IMG/VR virus record: IMGVR_UViG_3300035698_017222
Location: 1-39,301 of that record
DNA length: 39,301 bases
Strand: one strand, 5' to 3'
Origin: a virus
The notes beneath the pieces were generated by a model that did not search any database, had not been told where the DNA came from, and was given only the letters and a program-made list of their open reading frames with translations. Shown one piece after another: positions 14,037 through 22,295 of this stretch (positions are counted from its first letter, which is position 1; every line of letters begins with the position of its first letter). Made by a program: the position numbers and the translations under genes.

Positions 14037-16495
14037 TAGGTATCACACACAATGGGTTCCATAGACTCGCCGCCTAGGATGCCTCTCTCGGTATAACTTC
14101 CGTCAGCATAATCTACAACCACTCCTACATAACTTCCTACCAGCATAGGATGCCAACGAACACTGGCAGACCTTCTTTCCAAACATTGTATTTTTGTTGG
14201 ACTTCCCCATGTACCACCAGCCGAGTCTATGTATATTCCAGAATAAGTATGCCTGGAAGGTGGGCCATATACTTCACTAACTCCAGTGATTCTACCTGGA
14301 CGTATACCACCGCCAGCGGATTGCAGCGCACTATACAGCGGATCGTCAGTCTCAGCAGTCTCGTTGAGATAGAGAGTCACACCATCTATAGATTGGTAAG
14401 TCTCTAAAAGGGAGTACCGACACTCACGCTCTTTGCAGTAGTAAACAGTAATGACTGCTCCGTTAGGCGGCGGTTGCCTAAACGTAACGGCGAAGTCCAT
14501 AGAAGGGTTGCGATGGTTAACTCTATTGTAAGTGACATCTACATCTGGGTCCACATCACCGTCAAGTCGGCCGTACCAAGTATCGTCATCTACCGGCTCA
14601 AGCATCTCACAAACAAGAGCGGCCTGTTTCTTCTCAGGACGGAAAACAACGATCGGTTGACCATACGTTGCAGTATAGTCGTGGAGAAACGATTGCTTGA
14701 AGTACAAGTGGTGTGTACCACCGTGGTCATCTATGTCGTTGATGTAGTTTACTTCGTAAGCTGACTCATCGTAGATGATTACTTCATCACCTACGTTGAA
14801 CGGGGCGGCATCGTCAACTTCAGCAGAATTCCTACCTTCATCTAGTGAGCCATAGAGGATACCAGTATACTCAGAGAGTTTAGCTTCAATCCGAACACTG
14901 CACGGATGCGGTCTAAAAGAGAGGCTGCCACCTTCGGAATACAAGCCACCCTCACCCCAGTCTGCTAAGAAGTCAGCAGGCATAGTACCGCCAGTCCATA
15001 ACTTGTTGAAGCCGTTGCCTAAGACAGAATGCTCCTCGTAGAATTCTATGCCGCGAACGCAGCGAGACCACAACCAGTCTTCGTTAAGCATATTTAATCT
15101 ATCTTCAGTCGTCTGCCCCAAAGCTGGTACTAAAGTCTCCTCCCAAAAAGAACCATTACCGATGATATCACATTGAAGCACTATCTCTGGGTAAGCAGCC
15201 CATGGGGCTACTGGATCAGCAGCATACTCCGGCGTGATCCACCAAGCATTAGTAAGCGAAGACGTACTACCAGCGACTGGTGTAGGTGGAAAAGTAGATG
15301 CTGGATGAGGGTACCAAACTCGCCCCATCAATTGAACAGGGTCACCATTAGCATCTTCCTCTTCAGCAGGATCAGCCACACCCCAAATCTCTACAGGGTA
15401 GAGGTCAATCTCATTACAACACTCACAAGAAGCTTGACAAGAACCGTATTGACAACTGCCGTGTTGGCAAGCTGCTTCACATGACCACCTACACGCAGGT
15501 ATATCAACTTCTGCGCTAGTCTGACACCAACTCTGACAAACAATCTGGCAAGATAGCATGCAGCTAAGTTCGCAGAAGCCTTGGCAAGCTCCTTCCTCAC
15601 AAGCACTCAAACAAGTAACTATGACGTCAATAGCATCGTCAAGAGGTCCGATAAAGTCGTCCCAGTGCCAACCCTCTTGATACAACTGGCAAGTAGCTTG
15701 ACAAGCTACTTCACAAGCAGCTGCTTCACAGGACGCCTCACAAGCAGATTCGCAAGTTGACTGACAAGCAGATTCGCAAGTTGACAAACAAGGGGAAACG
15801 TTAATAGTCAACTGATCCGTCGGTAAAGCTACCGTATCCTCTAACAGATGATCTCTAAAGTTACGGCGTAGCAAGACATGGATTGGCCGCACGGGTCCGA
15901 TGTACTCTAGAAGCTCTTCACCTTCAGCCGGTGTGAGAAAGACTGGCGAACCATCTACATTATAGTAGAAGTCAAATCTAGCCGATTTGAGAAGATGTGT
16001 GTAATCTAAGTATCGAGAATAGTCACCTAACTCATAAGGGATAGTCTTCCACAGTTCCCAAGCGCCCCGCCAGAAACCATACAACCTTCGGAATTGGAAG
16101 TCCCACGAAGGATGAGTACCCTTGATCCTGTAGAAAGCTACCAAGTTGCGAGTGAACCATCGCTGAAAGTCTACTCCGAGAGATGGTTCTTCACCAACTA
16201 GAGTTCCTAAAGTGGCCGAGAGATAGAGCAAGTATTCTGGATCACAAGCGTCCACATCTAAGATAGACGCTAACCCAGAGATCTCACTTTGAGTAATGCA
16301 AGTCTCTTGCTCGAGGGCGTAGACGATCTTCTTGAGATGACCTTCTACAACCGTAGCATCTTGCTCACCTTGAGCGAGAGCATCCATATAACGGATGATC
16401 AAAGGTAGAAGCGAATACAGATCCAACCCGCATACGCTACCAATCTCAAAGGTCGTCTCGCAACCTATTTCACATGTAGACCCGCAAGTAACCAT
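14036..16495 (-). CDS. P2 gpI-like baseplate/tail protein with C-x3-C arrays (long paralogue)
   Basis: 819 residues. Residues 25-225 match the layout of P2 gpI-type tail proteins (YSLLPLIIRYMDAL, LKKIVYALEQE, DACDPEYLLYLSATLG, AFYRIKGTHPSWDFQ, GPVRPIHVLLR). Cys arrays follow: nine Cys at residues 236-269 and sixteen at 295-360, nearly all four residues apart, plus C4, C8, C12 and C22 at the N-terminus. The remaining 450 residues are beta-rich with no repeats and could form a baseplate-to-fibre adaptor. It is a clear paralogue of 16504-17574. The start at 16495 has AGGA 6 nt upstream. It is the best candidate substrate of the radical SAM enzyme together with its paralogue. Intracellular disulfides or metal binding are alternatives. 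Confidence 0.8.
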   Translation of the reverse strand: MVTCGSTCEIGCETTFEIGSVCGLDLYSLLPLIIRYMDALAQGEQDATVVEGHLKKIVYALEQETCITQSEISGLASILDVDACDPEYLLYLSATLGTLVGEEPSLGVDFQRWFTRNLVAFYRIKGTHPSWDFQFRRLYGFWRGAWELWKTIPYELGDYSRYLDYTHLLKSARFDFYYNVDGSPVFLTPAEGEELLEYIGPVRPIHVLLRRNFRDHLLEDTVALPTDQLTINVSPCLSTCESACQSTCESACEASCEAAACEVACQATCQLYQEGWHWDDFIGPLDDAIDVIVTCLSACEEGACQGFCELSCMLSCQIVCQSWCQTSAEVDIPACRWSCEAACQHGSCQYGSCQASCECCNEIDLYPVEIWGVADPAEEEDANGDPVQLMGRVWYPHPASTFPPTPVAGSTSSLTNAWWITPEYAADPVAPWAAYPEIVLQCDIIGNGSFWEETLVPALGQTTEDRLNMLNEDWLWSRCVRGIEFYEEHSVLGNGFNKLWTGGTMPADFLADWGEGGLYSEGGSLSFRPHPCSVRIEAKLSEYTGILYGSLDEGRNSAEVDDAAPFNVGDEVIIYDESAYEVNYINDIDDHGGTHHLYFKQSFLHDYTATYGQPIVVFRPEKKQAALVCEMLEPVDDDTWYGRLDGDVDPDVDVTYNRVNHRNPSMDFAVTFRQPPPNGAVITVYYCKERECRYSLLETYQSIDGVTLYLNETAETDDPLYSALQSAGGGIRPGRITGVSEVYGPPSRHTYSGIYIDSAGGTWGSPTKIQCLERRSASVRWHPMLVGSYVGVVVDYADGSYTERGILGGESMEPIVCDT
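15416..15613 (-). repeat. C-x3-C array 2 in the long gpI-like protein
   Basis: 66 codons (residues 295-360) encode 16 Cys, mostly in C-x-x-x units such as CELSCMLSCQIVCQSWCQ, with three 5-residue spacings and one 11-residue gap. The array ends in CECC. Confidence 0.9.
15689..15790 (-). repeat. C-x3-C array 1 in the long gpI-like protein
   Basis: 34 codons (residues 236-269) encode nine Cys at spacings 4,4,4,4,4,5,4,4, in units such as CESACQSTCESACEASCE. Part of the DNA is a direct repeat (GCAGATTCGCAAGTTGAC on the plus strand occurs twice), pointing to recent unit duplication. Confidence 0.92.
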
Positions 16496-16503
16496 ACGCT
16501 ATC

Positions 16504-17574
16504 CTAGAATACAACAAACTCAGCTATCACTTGACAAGAACCTTCGCACATTGTCTCACAACCTACTTCACAACTAGTCTCACAACTCAACTCACAACCA
16601 GTCTGGCATAATACTTCACAAGTAAACTCACACGACAACTGACAAGTCAACTGACAAGAAGTGAGACAGCCTGATTCTGCGTAAGTGCCACAGACCGTCT
16701 CGGAATACTCTTGGCACGAAGTCTCACAACCACCGAGGCACTCATACTCTTCTATCGATTGGCAAGATGCCTCACAGTAACCAACGCAAGCGAGGGCAAT
16801 AGTCAAAGTATCAACTAAAGCTACTGGAGCGTCTTCGAAAGCCGCACTAGCGTCTAGACTCACAGAGTCGGTAGGTAAGTCAACTGAGGCCGCTAAATCA
16901 GAATCGATCGGGTCGCCAAATGGGCGCAAGAGTACATGAATTGGACGAACTGGTTCAACTACCTCAATACGCTCTTGCGATGCAGTAATAGATGCACGAG
17001 CGTCTGGATCACCAGGGAGGGTAAAGTCGACTCTGGCAGCACGAAGGCCAGTGTAGTAACCAGGATCGGTAAAGTAATTGTAACGCTCATAGATGATCGA
17101 CTTATACAACTCCCAAGCAGAGTAATCATTGAGCCCTTGTAAACGTAGTAATGCATCCCAAGACTTCTGGAGACCTTTGACCATCCATACTAACACAACT
17201 GACTTCACGACCATGTGCTTCTTAGCATCCGGCCAGTCCAATAAAGTGTTCCAACAGACAGCATTCGCCATCAATGGTAAGACAGCAGATGGACACGCCT
17301 CGGGATTGACTAAATCTACTAGAGCTTCAATCTGCTGTTTCTCTAGCAAACACTCTTGTTCTAAAGCATAGCAAATCTTCTTAAGGATAGACTCTTGAGT
17401 GTCTGTCTCCTCTACTAAACCACTAGCGAGAAGACTTTGCGTCTGCATGATAAGCGGAAACAGATGGTAGAGATCTACTGATTGCGCTAACGCATCTGGT
17501 GGAAAATGTCCAACATGGAAGTGGTATAACGGTACATGACCGACAGGGATATTTCCGAAAGGCCAAGTAGCCAT
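16504..17574 (-). CDS. P2 gpI-like baseplate/tail protein with a 19-Cys array (short paralogue)
   Basis: 356 residues. Residues 28-235 form a gpI-like domain (LYHLFPLIMQTQ, LKKICYALEQE, PEACPSAVLPLMANAV, VKGLQKSWDALL, EPVRPIHVLLRP), with the same motifs in the same order as the 819-residue neighbour. The C-terminal quarter is an extreme repeat: 19 Cys from residue 263 to 347, every interval exactly 4 or 8 residues. The chain ends AEFVVF soon after. P2 gpI-type proteins sit at the baseplate rim and help attach tail fibres, so the array would be on or near the virion surface. It lies upstream of the radical SAM gene in the same direction. No strong ribosome site is visible (GAGAAG only). Confidence 0.8.
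   Translation of the reverse strand: MATWPFGNIPVGHVPLYHFHVGHFPPDALAQSVDLYHLFPLIMQTQSLLASGLVEETDTQESILKKICYALEQECLLEKQQIEALVDLVNPEACPSAVLPLMANAVCWNTLLDWPDAKKHMVVKSVVLVWMVKGLQKSWDALLRLQGLNDYSAWELYKSIIYERYNYFTDPGYYTGLRAARVDFTLPGDPDARASITASQERIEVVEPVRPIHVLLRPFGDPIDSDLAASVDLPTDSVSLDASAAFEDAPVALVDTLTIALACVGYCEASCQSIEEYECLGGCETSCQEYSETVCGTYAESGCLTSCQLTCQLSCEFTCEVLCQTGCELSCETSCEVGCETMCEGSCQVIAEFVVF
16534..16788 (-). repeat. 19-Cys tetrapeptide array (C-x-x-x)
   Basis: 85 codons encode 19 Cys. Fifteen intervals are 4 residues and three are 8, so all Cys share one register. Typical units are CQLT, CQLS, CEFT, CELS, CETS. The residue after Cys is usually Glu or Gln and the one before the next Cys is often Ser, Thr or Gly. 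Confidence 0.95.
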
Positions 17575-17586
17575 TGCTTCTCACAC

Positions 17587-18417
17587 TTATACGATGTTGC
17601 TACTTTCACGATTGCCTAGACTCTGTACAACTACATTAGCAATGACAGTAGTACCATCCCTGCCGTAGACTGACCAAGTTCTAGTCGTCTCATCCCAAAC
17701 AGCGTTACCCATCGAGAATGCTACTAGCACCTCAAGCGCTTTAGCCGCAGTCATTGACACTCCAGTACTGTCGACATCCTCGTCAAACACAGGGGTTCCA
17801 GCAAGGGTTGCATACAGCGCATCAATATAATCGTTGATACTACCTACAGTATGCCCAGCTGGTATCGGAGTATCGAGAGCGATATCAACTTGAGCGTTCA
17901 CTTGCAATTGCGCAGCCGCGGCCAACGTACCAATAGCACCCACTACATTACCGCCAACATTACCAGCTACACTACCGACTGAGCCAACTACGTTACCAGC
18001 GACACTACCAACTGCACCAGTAACACTAACTACCCCGCTAGTACCAGTGTCATCAAGAATTGAATCAACAACCGTATCGATAACGCTCTTGGTTATTTCC
18101 GCAGTTCCATCCCACTCCATAATTCCTGTTTCACCAATGAGGGTGTCATCGTTTCGAACGGGTGGTAAAGCGGCCGCAAGCCAACACTCTACAGAATAGA
18201 CACCGGCAATCATATTAGCATGGTTGGGCCAATCACCTCTATACTGACCAGAATCTGCACCCTGCTCAGTAAGTGTGATATCATAGTTAGCTTGGTTCAA
18301 GTTGACTTGCGCCACAAAGGTCGAAGTTGTCGTCTGCCAGACTAAACCAGCTGCATTATAAATCAAAGCATACAAGTCTTCACCTGAAGCGTATGTAGTT
18401 CGAATCTCATCAGCCAT
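17587..18417 (-). CDS. beta-rich tail/baseplate structural protein with Gly-Asn-Val repeats
   Basis: 276 residues. The N-terminal 100 residues look like an immunoglobulin-type fold (IYNAAGLVWQTTTSTFVAQ, ECWLAA). Residues 130-170 are a low-complexity run built from GSVAGNVVGSVGSVAGNVGG units, a pattern seen in phage fibres and some bacterial surface proteins. The C-terminus has WDETTRTWSVYGRDGTTVI. It is coupled to a micro-ORF just upstream through a TAATG overlap. It lies between the decoration-like protein and the gpI-like pair, so it probably belongs to the baseplate periphery or fibre. No precise family. Confidence 0.6.
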   Translation of the reverse strand: MADEIRTTYASGEDLYALIYNAAGLVWQTTTSTFVAQVNLNQANYDITLTEQGADSGQYRGDWPNHANMIAGVYSVECWLAAALPPVRNDDTLIGETGIMEWDGTAEITKSVIDTVVDSILDDTGTSGVVSVTGAVGSVAGNVVGSVGSVAGNVGGNVVGAIGTLAAAAQLQVNAQVDIALDTPIPAGHTVGSINDYIDALYATLAGTPVFDEDVDSTGVSMTAAKALEVLVAFSMGNAVWDETTRTWSVYGRDGTTVIANVVVQSLGNRESSNIV

Positions 18418-18479
18418 TATAGTAACTCCTCAACCGCAAGTTCTGTAACTTTAGATATAAAATAATCTCCATCCGCCAT
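18417..18479 (-). CDS. 20-residue micro-ORF, possible leader for translational coupling
   Basis: MADGDYFISKVTELAVEELL then TAA. The ATG at 18479 has AAGGA 6 nt upstream. The stop overlaps the next ATG as TAATG, and the coding sequence contains the next gene's ribosome site (GAGGAG). It could be a coupling leader or a true microprotein. Confidence 0.45.
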   Translation of the reverse strand: MADGDYFISKVTELAVEELL

Positions 18480-18482
18480 GAC

Positions 18483-19049
18483 TTATCCTTTTATAGATAA
18501 CATCATTCTTGTGTCTCCAATAAAAGCCTGGCAAGGGGGCATACCTCCACCGTTATCAGTCACTAGAAGGCCTATTTTCAAATCAAAAAGATCTCCAGCA
18601 ACTAAACCAGCTCCAGCAATATCAAAATCCTCATCAGCCCAAACATTAACTGAAAGGGCTTGGGCTACTGTCGTTACCAAGTCACCAGTTGTACCTGTAT
18701 CTTTAGTAGAAACATAAGCCTCCACGTCAATGTTAGCCGAAACAAAAGCAGCATTTATTATAACAGCATGTGCTCTTAATATTATAGCAGAACCAGCTAC
18801 ATAACATTCTGGTAAGACAAATTGTGTTCTTGCATATTCTAATGCGAAACTATTATTACAAGATGTACCAACCAAATTAGGGGAGTTTGCACCAAGAGTT
18901 CCTGTAATCCCAAGATTGCTACCATCACCGGCAGCAGGCAATAAACCAAAATCAGCTCGCTTTCTCCAAGAAGGTATAGGTAGAGTGAAAGGAACCGAGT
19001 CTTCTTGGATTATCCAACTCCGAGGTATACGGGGGACTTTTATATCCAT
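18483..19049 (-). CDS. small beta-rich structural protein, unknown
   Basis: 188 residues, rich in Val, Ala, Gly and Thr, with alternating strands (AIILRAHAVIINAAFVSANI, FDLKIGLLVTDNGG). It resembles virion surface or fibre-tip domains in composition, with no recognised motif. The ribosome site is GGAG, 7 nt from the ATG. It sits directly after baseplate J, so it is probably a baseplate-attached component. Confidence 0.5.
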   Translation of the reverse strand: MDIKVPRIPRSWIIQEDSVPFTLPIPSWRKRADFGLLPAAGDGSNLGITGTLGANSPNLVGTSCNNSFALEYARTQFVLPECYVAGSAIILRAHAVIINAAFVSANIDVEAYVSTKDTGTTGDLVTTVAQALSVNVWADEDFDIAGAGLVAGDLFDLKIGLLVTDNGGGMPPCQAFIGDTRMMLSIKG

Positions 19050-19053
19050 CTCT

Positions 19054-21072
19054 TTACTCCGTTTGAGTAGCTATAGTGTATCTACCCTTCACTGCCAGTT
19101 GCGTCTTGTTGATTGGTATATCCTCACTCGGGGTCTCTAGCTTCTGCATATACGCAGCCCAGAGACTTGTACCATTCGCAGGGGTAGCAGCGAAAGTGAA
19201 GTCAAAGGATCCAGTATCGTAATCGATAATGTTTGCACCTGACGCAAGTACATCTCCCGCAAGATCACCATCACCATCGTCCGTGACTACTTGAGTGCCA
19301 TCTGTGAAAGCAATTCCCTTGAAGCCCGTAAGGGTATCATAAGGTACTGCAGGCGGATAAGTTAGGGCACCTCTCATCCGTGCGGTAGTACCATCGGTCG
19401 TGAGCACTACCTCATTCCTAACGTAATCAATGACGTGCCTGTGTGAAACAGAAATCGAAGCCGCTAGTGCTGGGGCTGCTGCGAAGGTTACACTCACGTC
19501 ACCAGTTTCGTAATCTACTGTACCAGTGCCATCTCTAGTGAGACCACCACTGCCATCGTCAGTGACTACTTGAGTACCATCTGTGATGATGACAGTAAAC
19601 GGTACAATCTCTAACCCTGGCTCAAGCTCAAGTGTAAATGCAAAGAGCATAGTAGCTGCATCACCAGTGTCGACTGTCTCAGAAGTCAAGTAAGAAGCCG
19701 TTAGGTTATTGATAACAGCGTGTTCTACCCCGGTGGTATCTTGTATAGCGTCGTAGATCCTACTGATTCTAACTGCCGCGCCAGGAATAGCATTCGGAGA
19801 AGTAAACAACACATCTAACGCATCACTTACAGAGTCGCTTACTGTAGCAGCCGCGTATAAGCTAGAGATGGTCACAGTAATATCGACGTCAATGTAAACG
19901 CTGTAGCCATCGAGCACTTCAACGTCAGTACAGATGATACGTACTGCACCTTCACCGTTGTTGTTGAAGTAATCTTCAAGTGCTTGCTTTAGTACCGTCG
20001 TTGGCGTAACGATAGCATCAGAAGAGTCTCTAGCCCAAGTGTAGATGTCAACGGTATTCAGCTCAGGAATCTCTTGGCGCAACTTGGCCTTAGCAAAAGC
20101 AAAAGCGCCATACACAGGATCAACAAAAGCAGTAGCCAAAGTATCGAAGTCTTGCTCCGTCACAGCCCTACCATTAGTAGCTACCCATCTGGGAGCCCAG
20201 TACTTAGCGTGTTCGATTGTCTCCCTCTCTTCACCACCACCACCTCTATAGACATCGTTAGCTAACGCTACCTGCACTGAGGTAGAAGGAAAAGCATCTG
20301 TGTTGCCGGTAATAGTCGTGTCGATTCCACTCAAGACGATGTTACCACTTATACCACCACCGACTCTATACGTGACGGCTATGACACTACTTACCGGTGG
20401 TGCCTGTCCGTTGGTACCATCACCAAACTCAATGTAAGCATAATCATCTTCATCGTAAGAAACTGTATAGACCTCGGAAGATGCGCTAGCTAAAACTAAC
20501 GAATCAATAGCTGACCAAGTAGTGCCGCCAACAACTACTGCTACTGAGCCAGCTATCACTTCAGCATCCGTCAATTTATGCTTCTGAAAGTTACTGCCAT
20601 CACCAGTGAAAGAGTCATCGTGCAGCTCACCCTCAACGAAAACAATCTCAGCTGTCAGATCTCCAGCTGGTATGCGCTGCTCTACTAAAGTTCGAAAAGT
20701 GACTCCGCTAGCTGAAGTAACTGTAGTGCTTACTGGGATCAAGATATCAGTCGCCTGCAAAGCTGGTAGTATAGCAGTACACGTTACAGAAGCACTTGTA
20801 GCAGTGCGCAACTGATAACCGATCAGCTTGCAGAGATTAACTATCGATAGTCTATCTCTAGCTGTAGGCAAGAAGCTTTCGTTTGCTTGGTAGTCGAGGT
20901 AGTAGCTTAGAATATCATACACGTAAGCTACTAACTCAAGCCAAGCTACACCCATATTCGACTCGTAGAAGTCCCGCCAAGTATTCGGAAACTTAGCTTG
21001 TATGTGCGATTTTAGCGCAAGCTTGATCGAATCGAAGTCCCGGTTAGTATAATCTATCTTTGGCGCAGCCAT
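19054..21072 (-). CDS. baseplate J-like (wedge) protein
   Basis: 672 residues. The N-terminus DYTNRDFDSIKLALKSHIQA, then WLELVAYVYDILSYYLDYQA and LCKLIGYQL, is the typical start of J/gp6-like baseplate wedge proteins. The central GRAVTEQDFDTLA and C-terminal VYIDVDITVTI segments fit the family core. Two copies of a module, DGTQVVTDDG followed by a DYxTG turn and a TFAA strand, occur near residues 480-550 and 590-655, and a third copy is inside the major capsid protein. J-like proteins form the wedge ring of contractile tails. It is preceded by AGGAG and followed at short spacing by periphery proteins. Confidence 0.9.
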   Translation of the reverse strand: MAAPKIDYTNRDFDSIKLALKSHIQAKFPNTWRDFYESNMGVAWLELVAYVYDILSYYLDYQANESFLPTARDRLSIVNLCKLIGYQLRTATSASVTCTAILPALQATDILIPVSTTVTSASGVTFRTLVEQRIPAGDLTAEIVFVEGELHDDSFTGDGSNFQKHKLTDAEVIAGSVAVVVGGTTWSAIDSLVLASASSEVYTVSYDEDDYAYIEFGDGTNGQAPPVSSVIAVTYRVGGGISGNIVLSGIDTTITGNTDAFPSTSVQVALANDVYRGGGGEERETIEHAKYWAPRWVATNGRAVTEQDFDTLATAFVDPVYGAFAFAKAKLRQEIPELNTVDIYTWARDSSDAIVTPTTVLKQALEDYFNNNGEGAVRIICTDVEVLDGYSVYIDVDITVTISSLYAAATVSDSVSDALDVLFTSPNAIPGAAVRISRIYDAIQDTTGVEHAVINNLTASYLTSETVDTGDAATMLFAFTLELEPGLEIVPFTVIITDGTQVVTDDGSGGLTRDGTGTVDYETGDVSVTFAAAPALAASISVSHRHVIDYVRNEVVLTTDGTTARMRGALTYPPAVPYDTLTGFKGIAFTDGTQVVTDDGDGDLAGDVLASGANIIDYDTGSFDFTFAATPANGTSLWAAYMQKLETPSEDIPINKTQLAVKGRYTIATQTE

Positions 21073-21082
21073 TCAACTACTC

Positions 21083-21481
21083 CTACAGTAATCTAATTCC
21101 AGTATCGGTTACCTGTAACTGTAACACTTGCAAATTCTTCGACAACGGATCGTTTAGGTTCTTCCATACAATTTTGAGTAGAAGAGAATGATCATCCGGT
21201 CGTTCCGCTTGAAAGTCAACAAGTTCGACGCGATCGTCCCATCGTCGTAACGCTTCTCTAACTGAGTTGCCTATCAGGCCAGCCAATACATTATCATTCG
21301 GTTCAAAAACTGATCCTGGTAAATTGCTACCAAATTCAGGCAGCATAACTCTTTCACCCAATCCAGTCAACACTATAAAGATAACGCTAGAACGAAGGAT
21401 AGCGTCATCATCTTTAGGTTCAATGAAACTAGAGACACTTGGGCCCCATGGTAAAGCTACACCCTTATATGTATTGCTCAT
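21083..21481 (-). CDS. gp25-like baseplate protein
   Basis: 132 residues of the GPW/gp25 family. The conserved LTGLGERVMLPEFGS (residues 39-53) is followed by a helical NSVREALRRWDDRVEL and a strand pair. These proteins nucleate sheath assembly on the baseplate. The ATG overlaps the stop of the spike gene by 4 bp (ATGA), as expected in a tightly coupled baseplate operon. Confidence 0.93.
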   Translation of the reverse strand: MSNTYKGVALPWGPSVSSFIEPKDDDAILRSSVIFIVLTGLGERVMLPEFGSNLPGSVFEPNDNVLAGLIGNSVREALRRWDDRVELVDFQAERPDDHSLLLKIVWKNLNDPLSKNLQVLQLQVTDTGIRLL

Positions 21482-22295
21482 GCGTCAGCATCCTCATCGA
21501 TCCAGTGATCTTCAAATCCTGTTACTTTCAGGCTTGCCATTGTAGCCCGCTCAGTAGCGCTAATGGTTAGGACATCAGCAATGATATTCAATCGCCTCGC
21601 TAGAATCGTCGTCGAAGAATTCGATGGGCTAGATTCATTCGGCACTATCTCAATCGACTGATAAGTTCTATCGTCTATCTCATCCTCCGGATCAGTATCA
21701 GGGTGGCCACTTTGAAGCTTAATACTACCCAGACTAGCTACTACCTCTACATCACCCTCGCTAGCAGTTACCTCTACATCACCCTTAGCAGCAGTTACCT
21801 CTATGTTGGCAGTTTCGGAGGTAACTTCGATCTTGCCAGAGCGATTGATTCGGATGAAAGTGTTGTCTTTCTTAGAGACGAATTCAATGCTATGGTTTTT
21901 TTGGATCCGGATCCACATTCCGTCCGGGCCGGTGGAATCCCTAATAATGAACGTGTTCGGGTATCCAACTTTAGCTTCATCGCCCATCTCCGGGTTTGCA
22001 TCTTTCACACCATACCAACCACCTAGATAAACTGGGCACTCTGGATCGCCATGTTCAAAAGCCACTCAAACAGAAGCACCGATAGGTGGAATAGCAACAA
22101 CTCCAAACGGCACACCGCCTACTCTACCACAACCCAAGGAAAGCATGGTTCCGCCCATGGTAACTCTTCATCAGTAATCTGCTGACCATAGATCTGCGGA
22201 ACGTATACTTTGACCAAACCGCGGTATGGATACTGAGTGGTAGTATCATCATTTACCTTGACTATCCCGCGATATAAACCTAGAAACTCACGCAT
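21478..22295 (-). pseudogene. gpV/gp5-like baseplate spike, interrupted by a frameshift and an in-frame TGA
   Basis: From the ATG at 22295 (TAATG overlap with the hub gene) the frame reads REFLGLYRGIVKVNDD and so on to EELPWAEPCFPW, then ends at TAG. Shifting by one base at the GGG run (22135-22133) gives GCGRVGGVPFGVVAIPPIGAS, the continuation expected of the OB-fold spike domain. Next comes a TGA (22068-22066) where VWVAFEHGDP is expected, so TGA stands at a Trp position. After it the frame runs 195 residues: GGWYG, then the triple-strand repeats IEVTSETANIEVTAAKGDVEV of the spike stem. The two lesions are 65 bases apart. The product should pierce the host envelope. Sequencing error, true decay or unusual expression are possible. 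Confidence 0.8.

Noticed and set aside
21478-22295. Alternative genetic code with TGA as Trp
   Set aside because: All other long genes read through without internal TGA, so a genome-wide reassignment is not supported.
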